Source: Anagrus nilaparvatae (taxonomy: Eukaryota > Arthropoda > Insecta > Hymenoptera > Mymaridae). Taken from it: a stretch of DNA of 64,000 nt. Of this stretch, positions 12,701 to 23,657 are shown piece by piece. The notes beneath the pieces are model-generated. The model was not told the DNA's origin. It was given only the letters and a program-made list of their open reading frames with translations, and did no database searches. The DNA is taken from positions 31,575,501 to 31,639,500 of the forward strand of contig JAKSXM010000272.1 in assembly GCA_022575985.1 (NCBI GenBank), read 5' to 3'. The translations under genes were made by a program, and so were the position numbers. The first letter of the stretch is position 1; the number at the start of each line of letters is the position of its first letter.

Positions 12701-15700
12701 CGAGTGGTAACCAATCGCCTCTCGAAGGCGAATTCCCATGGGTCGATGGCTGACGTCCTTTGATACCAAGTCTCGGTCTTCCGCGTCTAACTCTACGCGC
12801 TAAAATAATGTTGAATTAACTTTTTATTAAAAGCAATTAAAACAAGTGAAAACCTAGGGGAGAAAGAGAGAGATCTGATAGTAATTAATCAAAAACCCGA
12901 TAAATAAATTTGAATCTGAATTTAAAACTGAAAGCAAAAGAAAGGAATCGTTATCTTTTAATTAAAAAATTCTACGTCTTTGATTCTGATTGATGATAGT
13001 AGAAAATAATTTTCTTATTTATCTTTTACTGTATATAATTATTTGAAAATTAAATGAAATTCATTCTTTCTTTTTGCCCATAGAAAATCAAATTACGTAC
13101 ATGTTTTGATAGAAATAGTTTAGAAACTATCCAGATTATTACTATACTTGCGCTTTGTCATTAACACTTAGGATGAAAAGAAATTTTCCATTCATCGCAC
13201 ATAATTATAAAGCTCCGTCCAATCTAGGTGAAATAAATAGCTAATTATTCTCGACCTGATTATTTTTTATCAAACTGGCTATTTTTATTTACCTTCTCCA
13301 GTTTTAAAATCTTCTCGTTCTAGCAGCTACTTCGAAGATGCTTGGGAATAAAAATATGGAAAATGAATTTGTGAAATGGGTTTTTTAAAGTTTAAATGAT
13401 TTGTTGCTGGTCGTTTTCTTGACAAAAAGTGGTTTATTATTTGAATCATGTAATTTTTTTCAGTACAAAATGAACATAAAATAGGAACATCTCTATTGCG
13501 CTTAATTTCATTGACAAAATTTTGATTGCATAATCAAGTTCAGTCTTTTACAAAGTAATTACATCGATATTTTTTTGTTTCCTCTTTACTCTCGCAGAAG
13601 AAATAACTTTTTTTCATCAATTTATAATTAAGATATCAAGTTTTAATTTTAAAATTTATTTATAACTCCTGAAAGTTAAAGAAGAAAACTAACTTATGCT
13701 CTTTTAAAGGTTTCTCTCTATAAAAATAAATATTTAAGAAACCTTAGAAAATGCGATATTAATTTAAAAAAAAAAAGTACCTACGTTTATTTTAAGATTT
13801 CTCCTTGAAAAATCTAAATACAAAATTTCTTACAACACAAAATTTGGAATGTTGATACAATTTTATTTTTTTACTTTTATACCATATCAATCGTGATTAC
13901 AGAATTTTTCTTAAATAATATGTCAGCGTGTATGCGTGTGTGTGAGAATCGTGTGCAGAGAGTACTTGTGTTTTATTTTTTTTTCGCTTTTTTCGCTTTT
14001 TTATTTTTTTTTTTTTTTTTACTTTTTTTTATTTTTTCTGAATATAGTACTAAAGCTTACATAAATTGCCTTGGATTAATTTAAGTAACTCGAATTGAAT
14101 AAATACTTTTACAATCTTAATTAAATATTATTTCCGATTAGATTTCTTTCTTTTCATCAGGGAGGGGTTTTTAGTTTAAAAAAGTTAATTCATATATTTA
14201 TAAATTATCGTGCGTACGTAAGTTAGTTTAAGAACGGGGCCCACTTTTCTTCTATATTTTTATATATCTTTTTTTTATTTTTTTTATATTTTTAAATTTT
14301 CTTTTTATACAATTTTTTTTTTCCTAAATTTTTCTTTTAAATTTATTTTTAACGATATTTATATTTATTCATTCCGAAACATATTTACAAAAATTTTAAT
14401 ATAATTTTGCCCTTAGCCGAAAATTTCAAAACTTAATAATTTTGAGCATAGACCCCTATTATCACACGAGAATTACGAAGAAAATTCGTTCAAAGGAATT
14501 ATTATTCGGACAAACTAATTGCACATCAAAATAATTAGGCCATCTGGATAATCCTTTCCTAATAAACTTAAAATAAATAAAGCTAAGATATCACAACTGA
14601 AATTCCAAATTCAACAAGGATTACCCGACAATAGATCGATAATGGCCCCAGGGGTGAATACATTAATAAATTACTTAACGAACTAGAGCTTTGACTAGAA
14701 AATATGCCAGGCACATTTTATAACGATTACGAGGGGGTTATCATAACGTTTACGTATAAAAAAATATACTTCGATTGTCCGAATAAGACCCAAGCAAGAA
14801 AAGCCTATTTTTGAGCGAATTTTTATCGAAGCTCTCTTATTTACCCCCCTCTAATAGGCTTATCGTAGACCTTAATATACATATTTACAAAAAAAAAAAA
14901 AAAAGAAAAAGAACTAAATTTAACTACACAGAAGAGTGTCCTCGCAATTTCCTTATTTTAAACATTTTTACAAGCTTACAATTTTGAAAATTTACAATAA
15001 TTTCTTTACAAAATAGATTTTCTAAACTTATTGGCCGGTATCTTACTTATATTTATATCCAAAAATTTACAATAATTTCTTTTTTCGTATACAAAATTGT
15101 ACTTTTTTACAAATTGGCCAACATTGATCGAGACATTGATTCTAACGTTAAAAAAAAAAACATTATTCTGACACTTCTTGCTTGTCTAATAGTTTAAACG
15201 CTGCTATTCTACTTCCTTAGCACTTTTTTAAATTTCTTTCTCTTTAATTTATCCAAAAATAAAAATTAATGTTAACAAATTTTAAGAAAAATTATGAACC
15301 AAATTTTTAAATCAGAATGGCCGGCTTCTTGATTTTCTTAATTTGGGAGACAGAAACTTCAATACTGAAAAGTATCTGAATATTAAGTACAAACTTATTG
15401 AAAAAAATCACTTTGTCAAATAAAAGCCCATTTGAGGACGTTATGTAAAATTAAATAATAAATAATAAGAAAACGATTTTTCCCAGCAAAAAGTAATAAT
15501 TTATTTTCCTTTTCAAAATACATTAAAGTTAATTAATACTGCATATTTAAATATCCCATATAATTTAAATATGCAGTATTAATTAACTTTAATGTATTTT
15601 GAAAAGGAAAATAAATCATTACTTTTTTCTGGGAAATAATTAATTATTATTTAATAAAATCTTAATCTTAAAAACCTACTGACAGCGTCATTGAAAAATT

Positions 15701-17785
15701 CAACAAGTGCAAAGGGAGTACATCAGCGGCTTCTAGACTATAAAATAAGTATTCTTCTTCTTTTTTTTTTTTCTTTTTTTTCTTTTACATTTTCACTCAC
15801 AAGAATACAAAAAAACTTAGTGATTAATATGCAATTGCTCTTTTTTTTTAAAGCATGCATAACTTAAATATTATATTATCATTTAGTAGTACAGAATTAT
15901 TATAGAAATAATTTAATTTTTTTTTTTGTATTTTTTTCCTTTTTTTCTTCATCATTTTCATCTAAATCTAATTTTTAGAAAATTTCAAAATCTTTTCTTT
16001 TTCTTGTTTTTCGTCCTTTCGTTTATTTTATACGTATATGTTAAATAGTATAGAGTTAGTAGCCGATAAATTGAAATTTCTTTGATTATTTTCTGAATGA
16101 AACACATACGCATTGGATTTTTATGTGGAAAAAAAAAATTTACGTCCTTATGAAGATAATATAATTGTTGAGGTAAAAAAAGTAATTACTGATAATCAAG
16201 TACATATGTAGCAAAAACTGCAGCTAACAAAAAGTTAAGAGACTGAATACTTGTGATATAAAAATATAAAATCTGACCCGTTGGAGATTATCAGTAATTA
16301 CATTTGTTAATATAGCTAATATATATTTCTTTAATGTAACAGCAGGAACCCAAAAAAAACTAACAAAACTCCTTACTTATTCTGAAATGGCGTTTTTCTT
16401 TTCTTTTGTCAGTGCAAAGGTTTATCTTTAAATGAAATAAAATATGACGTGACGCCGAGATGCCGAATTTATAACACTATTTTTTTCTATCGTAATGCCC
16501 AGCAAAGTCTTTCTTTAAATTCTATGATAATCTATGGTAATAATAAAGCGATGAGCCTCTCTGAGTCTCTCCATTATTTCTATTATTTCTATTATTTATT
16601 GTAAAAAAATTAACAAAGCTTGGAAGCTGGATTACTATTTTATTGTTATTGAGGTAGCTATTGCTCTGTGTATGATAACAAAAAGACTATGTACATTATT
16701 GGCACTGTAAATAAAAACAAATGAAGTATCCAGTATCCAGAGCTAATTATCTTGGCCTGTAAAATTAAAATAACAATATGATATGCAACATTGAGTACTT
16801 GCTGGGCATCGATCTTAACTTCGCCTTAAATCAAAAGTATATCTTTAACAAATACAATTAATCTGTAAATTAACTATTATTCATTTAAATTATGAAAAAA
16901 AAAATCCTATTTACTGAGAATATGAGATTGTAGATTTGCAGTTGTTGCATAATTTACAATAATTAATAATCTATGTGTACGGTAACCGGCGCACCCTTTA
17001 ACTATTTATTATTTATTGCTTTAACTATTTATTATTTATAAAATTTTTCTTTTATGTAAATATAATATTTTTACTATTATTTATTATGTTTGATTGTATG
17101 TGTTGAGTAGCCTGCTAGTTATTTCAAAGAGTCAATCCTTGATTACTGGCTAAAACAAAACCAAGAAACTTTTTAAAATAAGTACCAGGCTAGTTTTGAG
17201 GTACGGATTTCATTATAACTTGTTTTTAACTATTGAACTATTGTCATCTGTAAAATAAAATATATAATAATATAAAAAATCCTGAGTTGTACTGTATGAT
17301 ACTATGGCTATGGAAATTGCACGACGTTTGCACACCTCCAGCGATGCTGATCACTTTTAAAAAATTAGGTGATTTTTACATTATATAGTGTTAATTAACG
17401 CTTATTAAATATATGAACTATTGGTACGTATATTTGCTATAGCCAAAAACAGCCTAGGATTTCCCATCTGTCTTTGGCTATTTATATTAGACATATAAAC
17501 TCTTAAAACTAATCCATAATTGTACATAAGGCTGGGCATTGTTTATTTGTAGTTCGATGAGGCACTATTGAGAAAAATTACTATTGCAAGTTGTTTGCGT
17601 TAAAACACCAAAGGCAAAAATCACCTTATTTTTCATTCAATATATTTACAAGTATAAATATTTATATATAATTAACTATTTTTCAATAAACGAGAAGTAA
17701 CCTGCACTTAGGAACTCATCTTGGTTTGCTTTGTATTTAATCTGTATCAAAGGTACTATTGTTAAAATTATTTTGTTCTCTTTCT

Positions 17786-17817
<32 letters not shown>

Positions 17818-20800
17818 CATTTTTATATTAAACTCTTTTTGATCAGCAAAAAACGCGAGAGGTGTTGTTTTACGCCTTATCTTAATTAACTATTATTTCG
17901 TTTATTTAAAAAAGTTCTACCCAAACCCTATTTTAATTGCACCTTACGTATGTGATCACGGTTTATATTATTTTTATTTAAAATGGCTGAATTTAATAAT
18001 TGTAGGGTAGAAACTATTTTATTGTAAAAATATATAAGTAAATATAAAATTCTCTGTTAAATATCTGTAGTCTGTGTAACACTCTATAGCATCAAATAAA
18101 GCAACAAGTTTATTATTTTATTTATTAAAATTATTTCTGTACGAGGTGGGGTGGCTAATCCACCATCGTTTATTAATAACTGCTGTTATTCGAAAAGCTT
18201 ACTTAATTTATATCACTAGTAAGCTTTACGAATAAATAGTCAGGACGACTTTTTTTCTTTTTTTTTATCTATTGCATTCTTAATTATTTGTCAAATTTTA
18301 TACGTATGTGAATGCTTAAAACTTAAAATACATTATAATCAGCCTTGATTCTTATGTTCCTCGCTTATCTTTACTAACTAAAATATAAACTTTAACAATA
18401 ATAACAAAACACATTAGATGCGCGAAACAATAAAATAAAAATATAACAAAAGTCTGGGTTTATATTGAATATTCGCTGTGCGAGGTCATAAATAAAAACC
18501 CATGACCTTTTTTATAACTTAATATCACAAAAAAGATACTGAACAATTAAAAAAAAAAATAAATAAATAAATAAACAATAAAGTAAATTAGGGAAACGCA
18601 TTAACGAGAAGATTTTGTTCATTAATGAAAAGTTGAATTGAATTGTATCATTCCAGCAGTAAAAGTTTTATTGCTATCATTAGATATTTGTGTAACCTCG
18701 ATTCCAAATGTGGGTACCAACACGTCATTTGCATTGGTGCCTTGAAAGGACGACGACGACTTTTGGCTTGGAGAACTTTCAAGGAGTGTGACTGGGGCTT
18801 CGCTACTACTTATTGTTAACGATGAATTTTCCATTTCTTCATTACTGTTATTGCCTTCGCTATTTTCTTCATCGTGATGACTGCTACCGCTTCTGGAACC
18901 TGCATTCGCCTGCTGGGACTTATTGACCTGTTGATGGTAGATTTCTTCCTGCCTCTGTCGATCAGCAACACTTAGTTCGTGGAAACTTACCAGATGTCTC
19001 TTGAGGTAGAGCTTAGTCTTGAATGGCTTACTACAGAGAGGGCATGTGACACTCTGGGGGTTGTGGATGAGGCGAATGTGCTGGCGTAGGTTCGACAAAT
19101 TACTGTACATGCGGTTGCACACAGGACAAGGGCGCGGGTCCAGCGAGTGCAGTTTGCGTAGGTCAGCTGCAACACACACACAACAACTTGCTTTGTCTAA
19201 CCGCTAGCTTTTAGGCCCACAATTAGCAAATATTTTTAGCACATTACCACAGCATAGCAACCAATAATATGCGCGAACATAACAGAACAGAAACGACTAA
19301 TAAACGATCCTAAAAGCAATATTCATAAGACCATTTGGCCTGTCAAATATTTGTGTTTCATTTAAAAAATTAAAAAATTATCTATTAAGCATTATCCAGT
19401 CTGTTTAAAAAAAGGAAAAAATGAAAATGAATTTAATTATTTGAATTACTTGCATACCGTTACGTGTGTTTGCATAATGAATTTATTTTTATACAAGTAT
19501 GAATGTAAAGTATTTAATTATAAACTAAAATTTTTACTAAAAATGAGATAAATTAATGACTTTCAATTTTTGACTAAAAAAGTGAAGTATGAGCATGAGA
19601 CTAATTTTAAAATGCAGATGACAAATATGATTAAGTTAAAAGAATGAATTTAAAAGAATTTTTTAAAATGCAAATTTACTGTGCTTATTGAAAAAATCAT
19701 GTAATGTATTAAAGAATGATTGAAAGCATGAATGAAGGTTTTCACATACAAAAATTTTGTTAATTTTAAAATTTTTAATTTTTTTTCATACATTACAGCT
19801 GATATTTTTATTAAACAGCAAACTGCACTCTGCAATGGACTCATGCCCTCTGAAAGTAATCTCTCCTAACCCATCTCACCCAAGAAAACTACCGAGCTAC
19901 TTTCACGAGCTTACCATTTCAAACCGTCAAATTTATTTCTTTTCTCTTCCTCTCTTTCTCAATTTTATTATTTTTAATTATTTATTTGCTCTATTTCTCT
20001 CTCTCTTTCTCTTTCTCTCTGTCTTTGACTACTCAAATAACGGCTAGGTTGTTGCTGTTTGTAATGGTGCTCGCACTACTTACAAAAAATTTGCACATAT
20101 TTACTTACCCTGTTGTTCCTGATTGAGTTCTGCATTACAATGTGACGGACCGGGCAATCCTCCATCCATTCCACTTGCTAAAAAGGTATAAAGATAAATT
20201 AAATGTTCAAATTTTAAGTAAAAATTTGTATTTTTTACCTGAATAACTTGACGAATATGAAGGTAAGACCTCCATACCTCCGTCCATAGAAAGATAACCA
20301 GTGGACAGCGTGTTAAGGTCTTGTTTGGATTCGTCATCGCTTCCAAATTCAGGCAGTTCAACTTTTGGCTCAACTGTGTCAATATCTTTGTAACAGTCAA
20401 GCTGAACTTGAGGTTCAATAAGAGGTCTAGAAGAGCGAGGTGTATTAGTGGCACAAAGTATAGCTGGTGCTGGACTAGAATTTTGAGGTGAATCACTTCT
20501 TTTACACAGCCTTTTTAATGGCGGAGGACTTGATGCAGGAGGTGTTTTGCTACGTTCGTCATCAAAATTCGGTGATACAAGTCCACGTCCATTTGAAGCA
20601 TTAATATTATTTGTTTTTAAGTGCTGCAAAAAATAAGGAAAAAAACGTTAAAAACATATTCCAGTATTAATTTTTTCAACTAGTACTTTTTCATTATTAT
20701 GTTGACTACTTTGAGAATCAGTGAGGCCTCGAATTTGTAATGACTCGGCAGTGCGCAAAAATGTTGGCAATTCCGCCTGAGATATATTAACTTCTCCAGC

Positions 20801-22073
20801 ATACATAAACTCCAAGAGAGACTGTAGATGTTCAAATTCAACATCTCTCATAAAAATTATAGGATGTTTGCAAGGATTTGTCTGGAAAAAGTAAAATTTG
20901 CATTAGATGATTTGGCCTTGAAAATTAGAATCTGATTCATAAGAATTATTATATTTTAGGCAAAAAGTATAAATTCATGGTAAATGTTTAGTTTTTTATA
21001 TCTATTTATCTTGGCCTAAAATCGAAAAAGGAATTTCTCATTTCAAGTTCAGCCAATTGAGGTATTCTCTCTAAGCTTATGTGTGTGTTGCACACATCAA
21101 GGACATCAACCAATAGTTTTATATAGTATATAATATAAGCCTATGTATGTTTGATCATACACTCTTTTTTTATACGCTGTAAAATAATTAAAATAGAAAA
21201 AAATCTATGAAAATTATTATGTATATAAAAAACAAGTGCATAATATAGTCTAAGAGTCATGGAATATTACACAAGGACCATGGCTGCAGCCAAGTTATTA
21301 GCGTAATAAAGATAGAAACAGACAGACAAACTAAATTAAACAGACAGACATTAAAAAATTTTTAAAAAACCAGGCGCATGTATATGAGAAAAAGATAGCA
21401 ATACAGGTACAAAAAAACATCATATTATGGTATATGTATAGTATGTTCTATATAAAAAAAGTAAAAAATTATTAAAAAAGAGAAGAAAAACAATTGATAG
21501 AAAAGAGCTAGCTATAGCTTCATAATATCGAAAATAAGAATATTATATACATTATGTGATTCAGAAAGAGTGGGGTGCACACACGACGAAGTTTTGCGAC
21601 GCAAAGGGGGTATTATGCATATAGCCTATTTATTGAAGCTTTATAGCAATTTTAGGACGGGACGAAGGGGAGTTGTGGGTGGCTTGACGAGCCCTAAAAA
21701 GGGTGGCCCTCCCATCCCCCCTGTTCGCTTTTTCCAGAGCAACGATGCTTTCTCTGCCGTTGCGATGCAGCTTTTTTTTTAAGGGGAAGTAAGGGGGATA
21801 ACGCACAACTACCAACACACTCATGCACACACACGCTTACGGATTAAAGATATTTAAGAAAAGTCTTAAAAAGCTTTATCTAACCTTGAATAATTCCTTG
21901 AAGTAAGGGCTGCATGCTGAGAGAACGACCTTGTGTGCCTGTAACCGCCTCCCGTCGCATGCAAATGTAACGTCCACGAAGTCCTCGTCATCTCTTAATG
22001 CCTCAAATTGACTTGTTATATTAGCTTGAAAATTATTCCACCTCAAGCAAAACTGCTGCTGGCTATCCGTCAT
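5752..22073 (-). CDS. BTB/POZ transcription-factor locus (TTK group) with alternative C-terminal modules
   Basis: Overview of a multi-exon gene read right to left. Common exons: 21885-22073, 20687-20881, 20239-20623, 20109-20177. Alternative continuations: C2H2 exon 18622-19166; AT-hook exon 12627-12799; SAM-like exons 11534-11863, 11324-11463, 11185-11257, 10932-11111; BEN exons 6525-6744, 5863-5977, 5752-5803. Every junction has AG/GT ends. The phases close: common exon 4 ends in phase 1, and both the C2H2 and AT-hook exons start in phase 1; the AT-hook exon ends in phase 0, and both the SAM-like and BEN modules start in phase 0. Known TTK-group genes (lola, mod(mdg4), broad, fruitless) swap 3' exons this way to change DNA-binding specificity. 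The grouping of the distal exons with this BTB domain is inference from phase, strand and spacing; they could belong to a separate gene. No ortholog name is certain. Confidence 0.7.
7207..7274. repeat. (CTT)n microsatellite next to a 30-bp perfect palindrome
   Basis: About eight CTT units are followed by a palindrome at 7245-7274 with 15-bp arms (ATAGAAGTAAAAGAT and its complement, no loop). The palindrome is bracketed by two copies of ATTCTGGCT. It may be a tiny hairpin insertion or a replication-slippage product. Confidence 0.7.
8389..8590. repeat. Tandem pair of ~101-bp units containing a conserved 46-bp core
   Basis: Two adjacent units share a 46-bp core beginning CAAACTTTTTATGAAAGTCA (8401-8446 and 8503-8548), identical over its length. 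Their flanks are more diverged but still alignable: both cores are preceded by TTCATAT and both units end with GTTGTCTTGATG. The core is better preserved than the rest of the unit. Confidence 0.75.
9652..9925. repeat. Two further copies of the 46-bp core motif
   Basis: The copies end at 9714 and 9925 and carry the same AACTTTTTATGAAAGTCAAC core as the pair at 8.4-8.55 kb. Here both are preceded by AATATTGAAATAAAC, so they form a second subfamily. The 168-bp stretch between them is unrelated to the spacer at 8.45 kb. Confidence 0.75.
10932..11863 (-). CDS. SAM-like/unknown 3' module of the BTB locus (four exons)
   Basis: Exons 11534-11863 (110 codons, Pro/Ser/Asn-rich, probably disordered), 11324-11463, 11185-11257 and 10932-11111, the last ending in TAA. 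Phases 0, 2, 0 close without a break. The last three exons give a compact helical-looking segment: [47 protein letters not shown], then [26 protein letters not shown] and a KKKK tail. The pattern (helical domain, 'YY.aP', 'GKL...W.N....LR..G') recalls, from memory, the N-terminal half of an uncharacterised protein family scattered through insect transposable elements. This may therefore be a domesticated domain. No biochemical function can be assigned. The lysine-rich end could serve nuclear localisation. Confidence 0.68.
12627..12799 (-). CDS. AT-hook exon of the BTB locus
   Basis: 173 nt between a TTTTAG acceptor and a GTAAGT donor. It starts in phase 1, as required after common exon 4, and ends in phase 0. 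The translation begins with a strongly basic run, [11 protein letters not shown], whose RGRPR core is an AT-hook minor-groove DNA-binding motif, followed by KGRQ and a Ser/Gly/Pro-rich stretch ([23 protein letters not shown]). In this model it replaces the zinc-finger exon and feeds either the SAM-like or the BEN module, giving the BTB protein a different DNA-contact surface. Confidence 0.68.
12800..18621 (-). other. Long non-coding interval inside the BTB locus
   Basis: This is 5.8 kb between the C2H2 stop and the AT-hook acceptor. The part nearest 18.6 kb is presumably the 3'UTR of the zinc-finger isoform. No further exons were recognised. It contains a hairpin element at 15479-15637, a T-run of about 28 near 17789-17818 and many poly-T/poly-A tracts. 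Confidence 0.5.
15479..15637. mobile_element. Snap-back hairpin MITE-like element
   Basis: A near-perfect inverted repeat with arms of about 74 bp around a ~10-bp loop. The left arm starts TTTCCCAGCAAAAAGTAATA and the right arm ends with its complement CTGGGAAA; only a few mismatches are visible. No coding capacity. The flanks are both AT-rich (AATAATAA-like), so a short target duplication cannot be called. It could be a hairpin MITE or a small foldback copy. Confidence 0.7.
18622..19166 (-). CDS. C2H2 zinc-finger 3' exon of the BTB locus
   Basis: Terminal alternative exon encoding about 180 residues plus stop. It starts after a TTGCAG acceptor in phase 1, matching common exon 4. Two adjacent C2H2 fingers are visible: CPVC...HIRLIH and CPLC...HLVSFH, near residues 15-65. 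The rest is Ser/Asn/Glu-rich tail ([23 protein letters not shown]). In BTB-ZF factors of this group the finger pair reads DNA sequence while BTB dimerises and recruits cofactors, so this isoform is the classical BTB-C2H2 transcription factor of the locus. Confidence 0.9.
20109..20177 (-). CDS. Common exon 4 of the BTB locus
   Basis: 69-nt linker exon (acceptor TTTTAG, donor GTAAGT), phase 1 at both ends, so it can be skipped without shifting frame. It encodes a Gly/Gln-rich linker with [11 protein letters not shown]. It is the branch point for the alternative C-terminal modules. Confidence 0.78.
20239..20623 (-). CDS. Common exon 3 of the BTB locus (linker)
   Basis: 385 nt, phase 0 in and phase 1 out, with a TTTGCAG acceptor and a GTAAAA donor. 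It encodes a Ser/Pro-rich linker with a basic [12 protein letters not shown] segment that could act as a nuclear localisation signal, then an acidic segment ([18 protein letters not shown]). No folded domain is recognised, as is usual between BTB and DNA-binding parts. Confidence 0.85.
20687..20881 (-). CDS. Common exon 2: second half of BTB domain
   Basis: 195 nt, phase 0 at both ends. It encodes [20 protein letters not shown], then [34 protein letters not shown], the classic C-terminal half of a TTK-group BTB domain. The donor is taken as GTACTA after EK, which keeps phase with the next exon; reading on meets a stop soon after. Confidence 0.88.
21885..22073 (-). CDS. Common exon 1: start and first half of BTB domain
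   Basis: It encodes [19 protein letters not shown], then [20 protein letters not shown] and [18 protein letters not shown] before a GTTAGA donor in phase 0. The ATG at 22073 is chosen because an in-frame TAA lies ten codons upstream and TTK-group proteins start a few residues before the FCLRWNN motif. BTB domains of this group homo- and hetero-dimerise in the nucleus. Confidence 0.92.
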
Positions 22074-22158
22074 TCTCCTCTTATACTCCACTTTGGCTTA
22101 GCTCGGTCCGTCTTCGTTGTTATTGTCGTCGTCGTCGTCGTCGCCCTTCTTCTCAACG
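22074..22158 (-). other. 5'UTR part of BTB exon 1 with (GAC)n tract
   Basis: A pyrimidine-rich acceptor (TGTTCCCAG) places the exon boundary at about 22158, so at least one upstream non-coding exon exists. A run of five to six GAC (GTC on the plus strand) triplets lies near 22123-22142. Confidence 0.6.
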
Positions 22159-23566
22159 CCTGGGAACAACACGCACATTTAATATTATAAAAACAGCACT
22201 AAAAAACTTCATTAATGCTTATTTGTATTTTTTTTTTAATTAAAATACATTAATTTTGATATTTACACTTGACACTGACGTTTTTTCTTATGATACATTA
22301 ATAGAAATTAACGCGCGGGACAAACTAACAAACTTGTTTCCCTCATTACTGTAAAAATGTAAAATGTAAAAAGTGAGGAATCGATGACTGAAGAGGAAAC
22401 GTACGATATAAATAATGACAATCGATATTCAGGTTGACAAACTATAAAATTCCAAAAGTTACTATATTTTCTCTATAGTTCCTCTTAAACTTTTTCAATG
22501 TTCGTTCCAATGAAAAATTTTTAATTTAAATTAATATAACAACAAATAGTTATATTCACGAAACCCAAAATAAATAACTATTTAAACAAAGAGATAAATA
22601 TAAAAAAGTACCGTTTCAATTTAATGGCTACTAGCGCGTTCGAATCATTTCCAAGGGCGCTTAGATACACTTGCTTCCGTATGTATGTTAATAAAAAGTA
22701 ACTATAAATAATAAAATTCACATTAGACGAGTTCAGAAAACTATTAATGAAACACCAAATTGTTATAAAATTCATTAAGTAATTCAATATATATCATCAA
22801 TCCCAATGAATCCTAGGCATAATTGCTATCTTTATTTTTTTCTTATTTACTTAATTAAACTTTTTAATTCAAGTTTTCCCATTGGTTTAAAAATATCACT
22901 ATACTCTTCAGTACTGCCAGTATATATTTTTTCTTCAAAATTGTAACTCAAAATTAAAAAACATAAAAAAAATTATACTGAATAAGAAAATGAAAAGCAC
23001 AATTTTTAAATTTTCAACCTGCTTTACTCTTTTATTTATCCTGCTCACCTCACAAAACTATATAAGATTGAATCTAGGTTATCAAAACTAACTGAAACAA
23101 ATGTATATGAAAAATAAAAAATTTAACATGTACTATTTTATAGTACTCGTTGCAAAATTAGATGCATCCATTCAATAATCAATATTTACGTGTTTTAGAA
23201 AAAAGAAGTGAAATATTATTATTATTATAATGCAAAAACAAATTTAAAATAAAAAAAAATTTAATTACGCAAGTAGAAATTTGTAAATCTAGCAAAAAGT
23301 TTATTACCACCAAAAATTATATCATTCCGTGAAAACTTCAACTATCTACAGAAACACGTGATCAACTTTAATCTCCGCCATTTTCATGTAGTCTGCTCTT
23401 TATTATTATAGCATACGTGACAAATAAGCACATGATAACGTTTTTTGCATATAAAATAAGCATACGTTGTATTTGTGCTCCCACATTAATACATTGTATA
23501 ATATATATATCTATATTTTCGCGCACGCTCCAGAAAACATTAAATTCTATCAATTTTTATTTTCAG
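22159..23566. promoter_or_regulatory. Divergent promoter region between BTB locus and milton
   Basis: About 1.4 kb with no credible exon, lying between the 5' ends of two genes transcribed away from each other. Both genes show a splice acceptor just upstream of their first coding exon, so their true first exons and promoters should be in or near this interval. No TATA box or Inr can be singled out in such AT-rich sequence. Confidence 0.4.
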
Positions 23567-23597
23567 TACACCATTATATTATCATAATTGAAAGAAT

Positions 23598-23657
23598 ATG
23601 AATCGTCGGCTCTTTACGGTGGTGCCGCGATCGACGATTTCGAAAAACTACTCGCAA
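23598..23657 (+). CDS. milt: Candidate first coding exon of long milton isoform
   Basis: The exon runs 23567-23657 between a TTTTCAG acceptor and a GTAAAT donor. The ATG at 23598 has an in-frame TGA upstream and gives 20 residues rich in Arg/Ser/Thr ([12 protein letters not shown]...), ending in phase 0, which fits exon 25392 directly. The short sequence resembles a mitochondrial presequence, but TRAK proteins are not imported, so this is only noted. The link is inferred from phase; another frame of the same exon is also open. Confidence 0.45.

Noticed and set aside
18987..19207. Overlapping frames on both strands at the C2H2 exon
   Set aside because: Shadows; only the frame with the CPVC and CPLC fingers has the correct splice phase.
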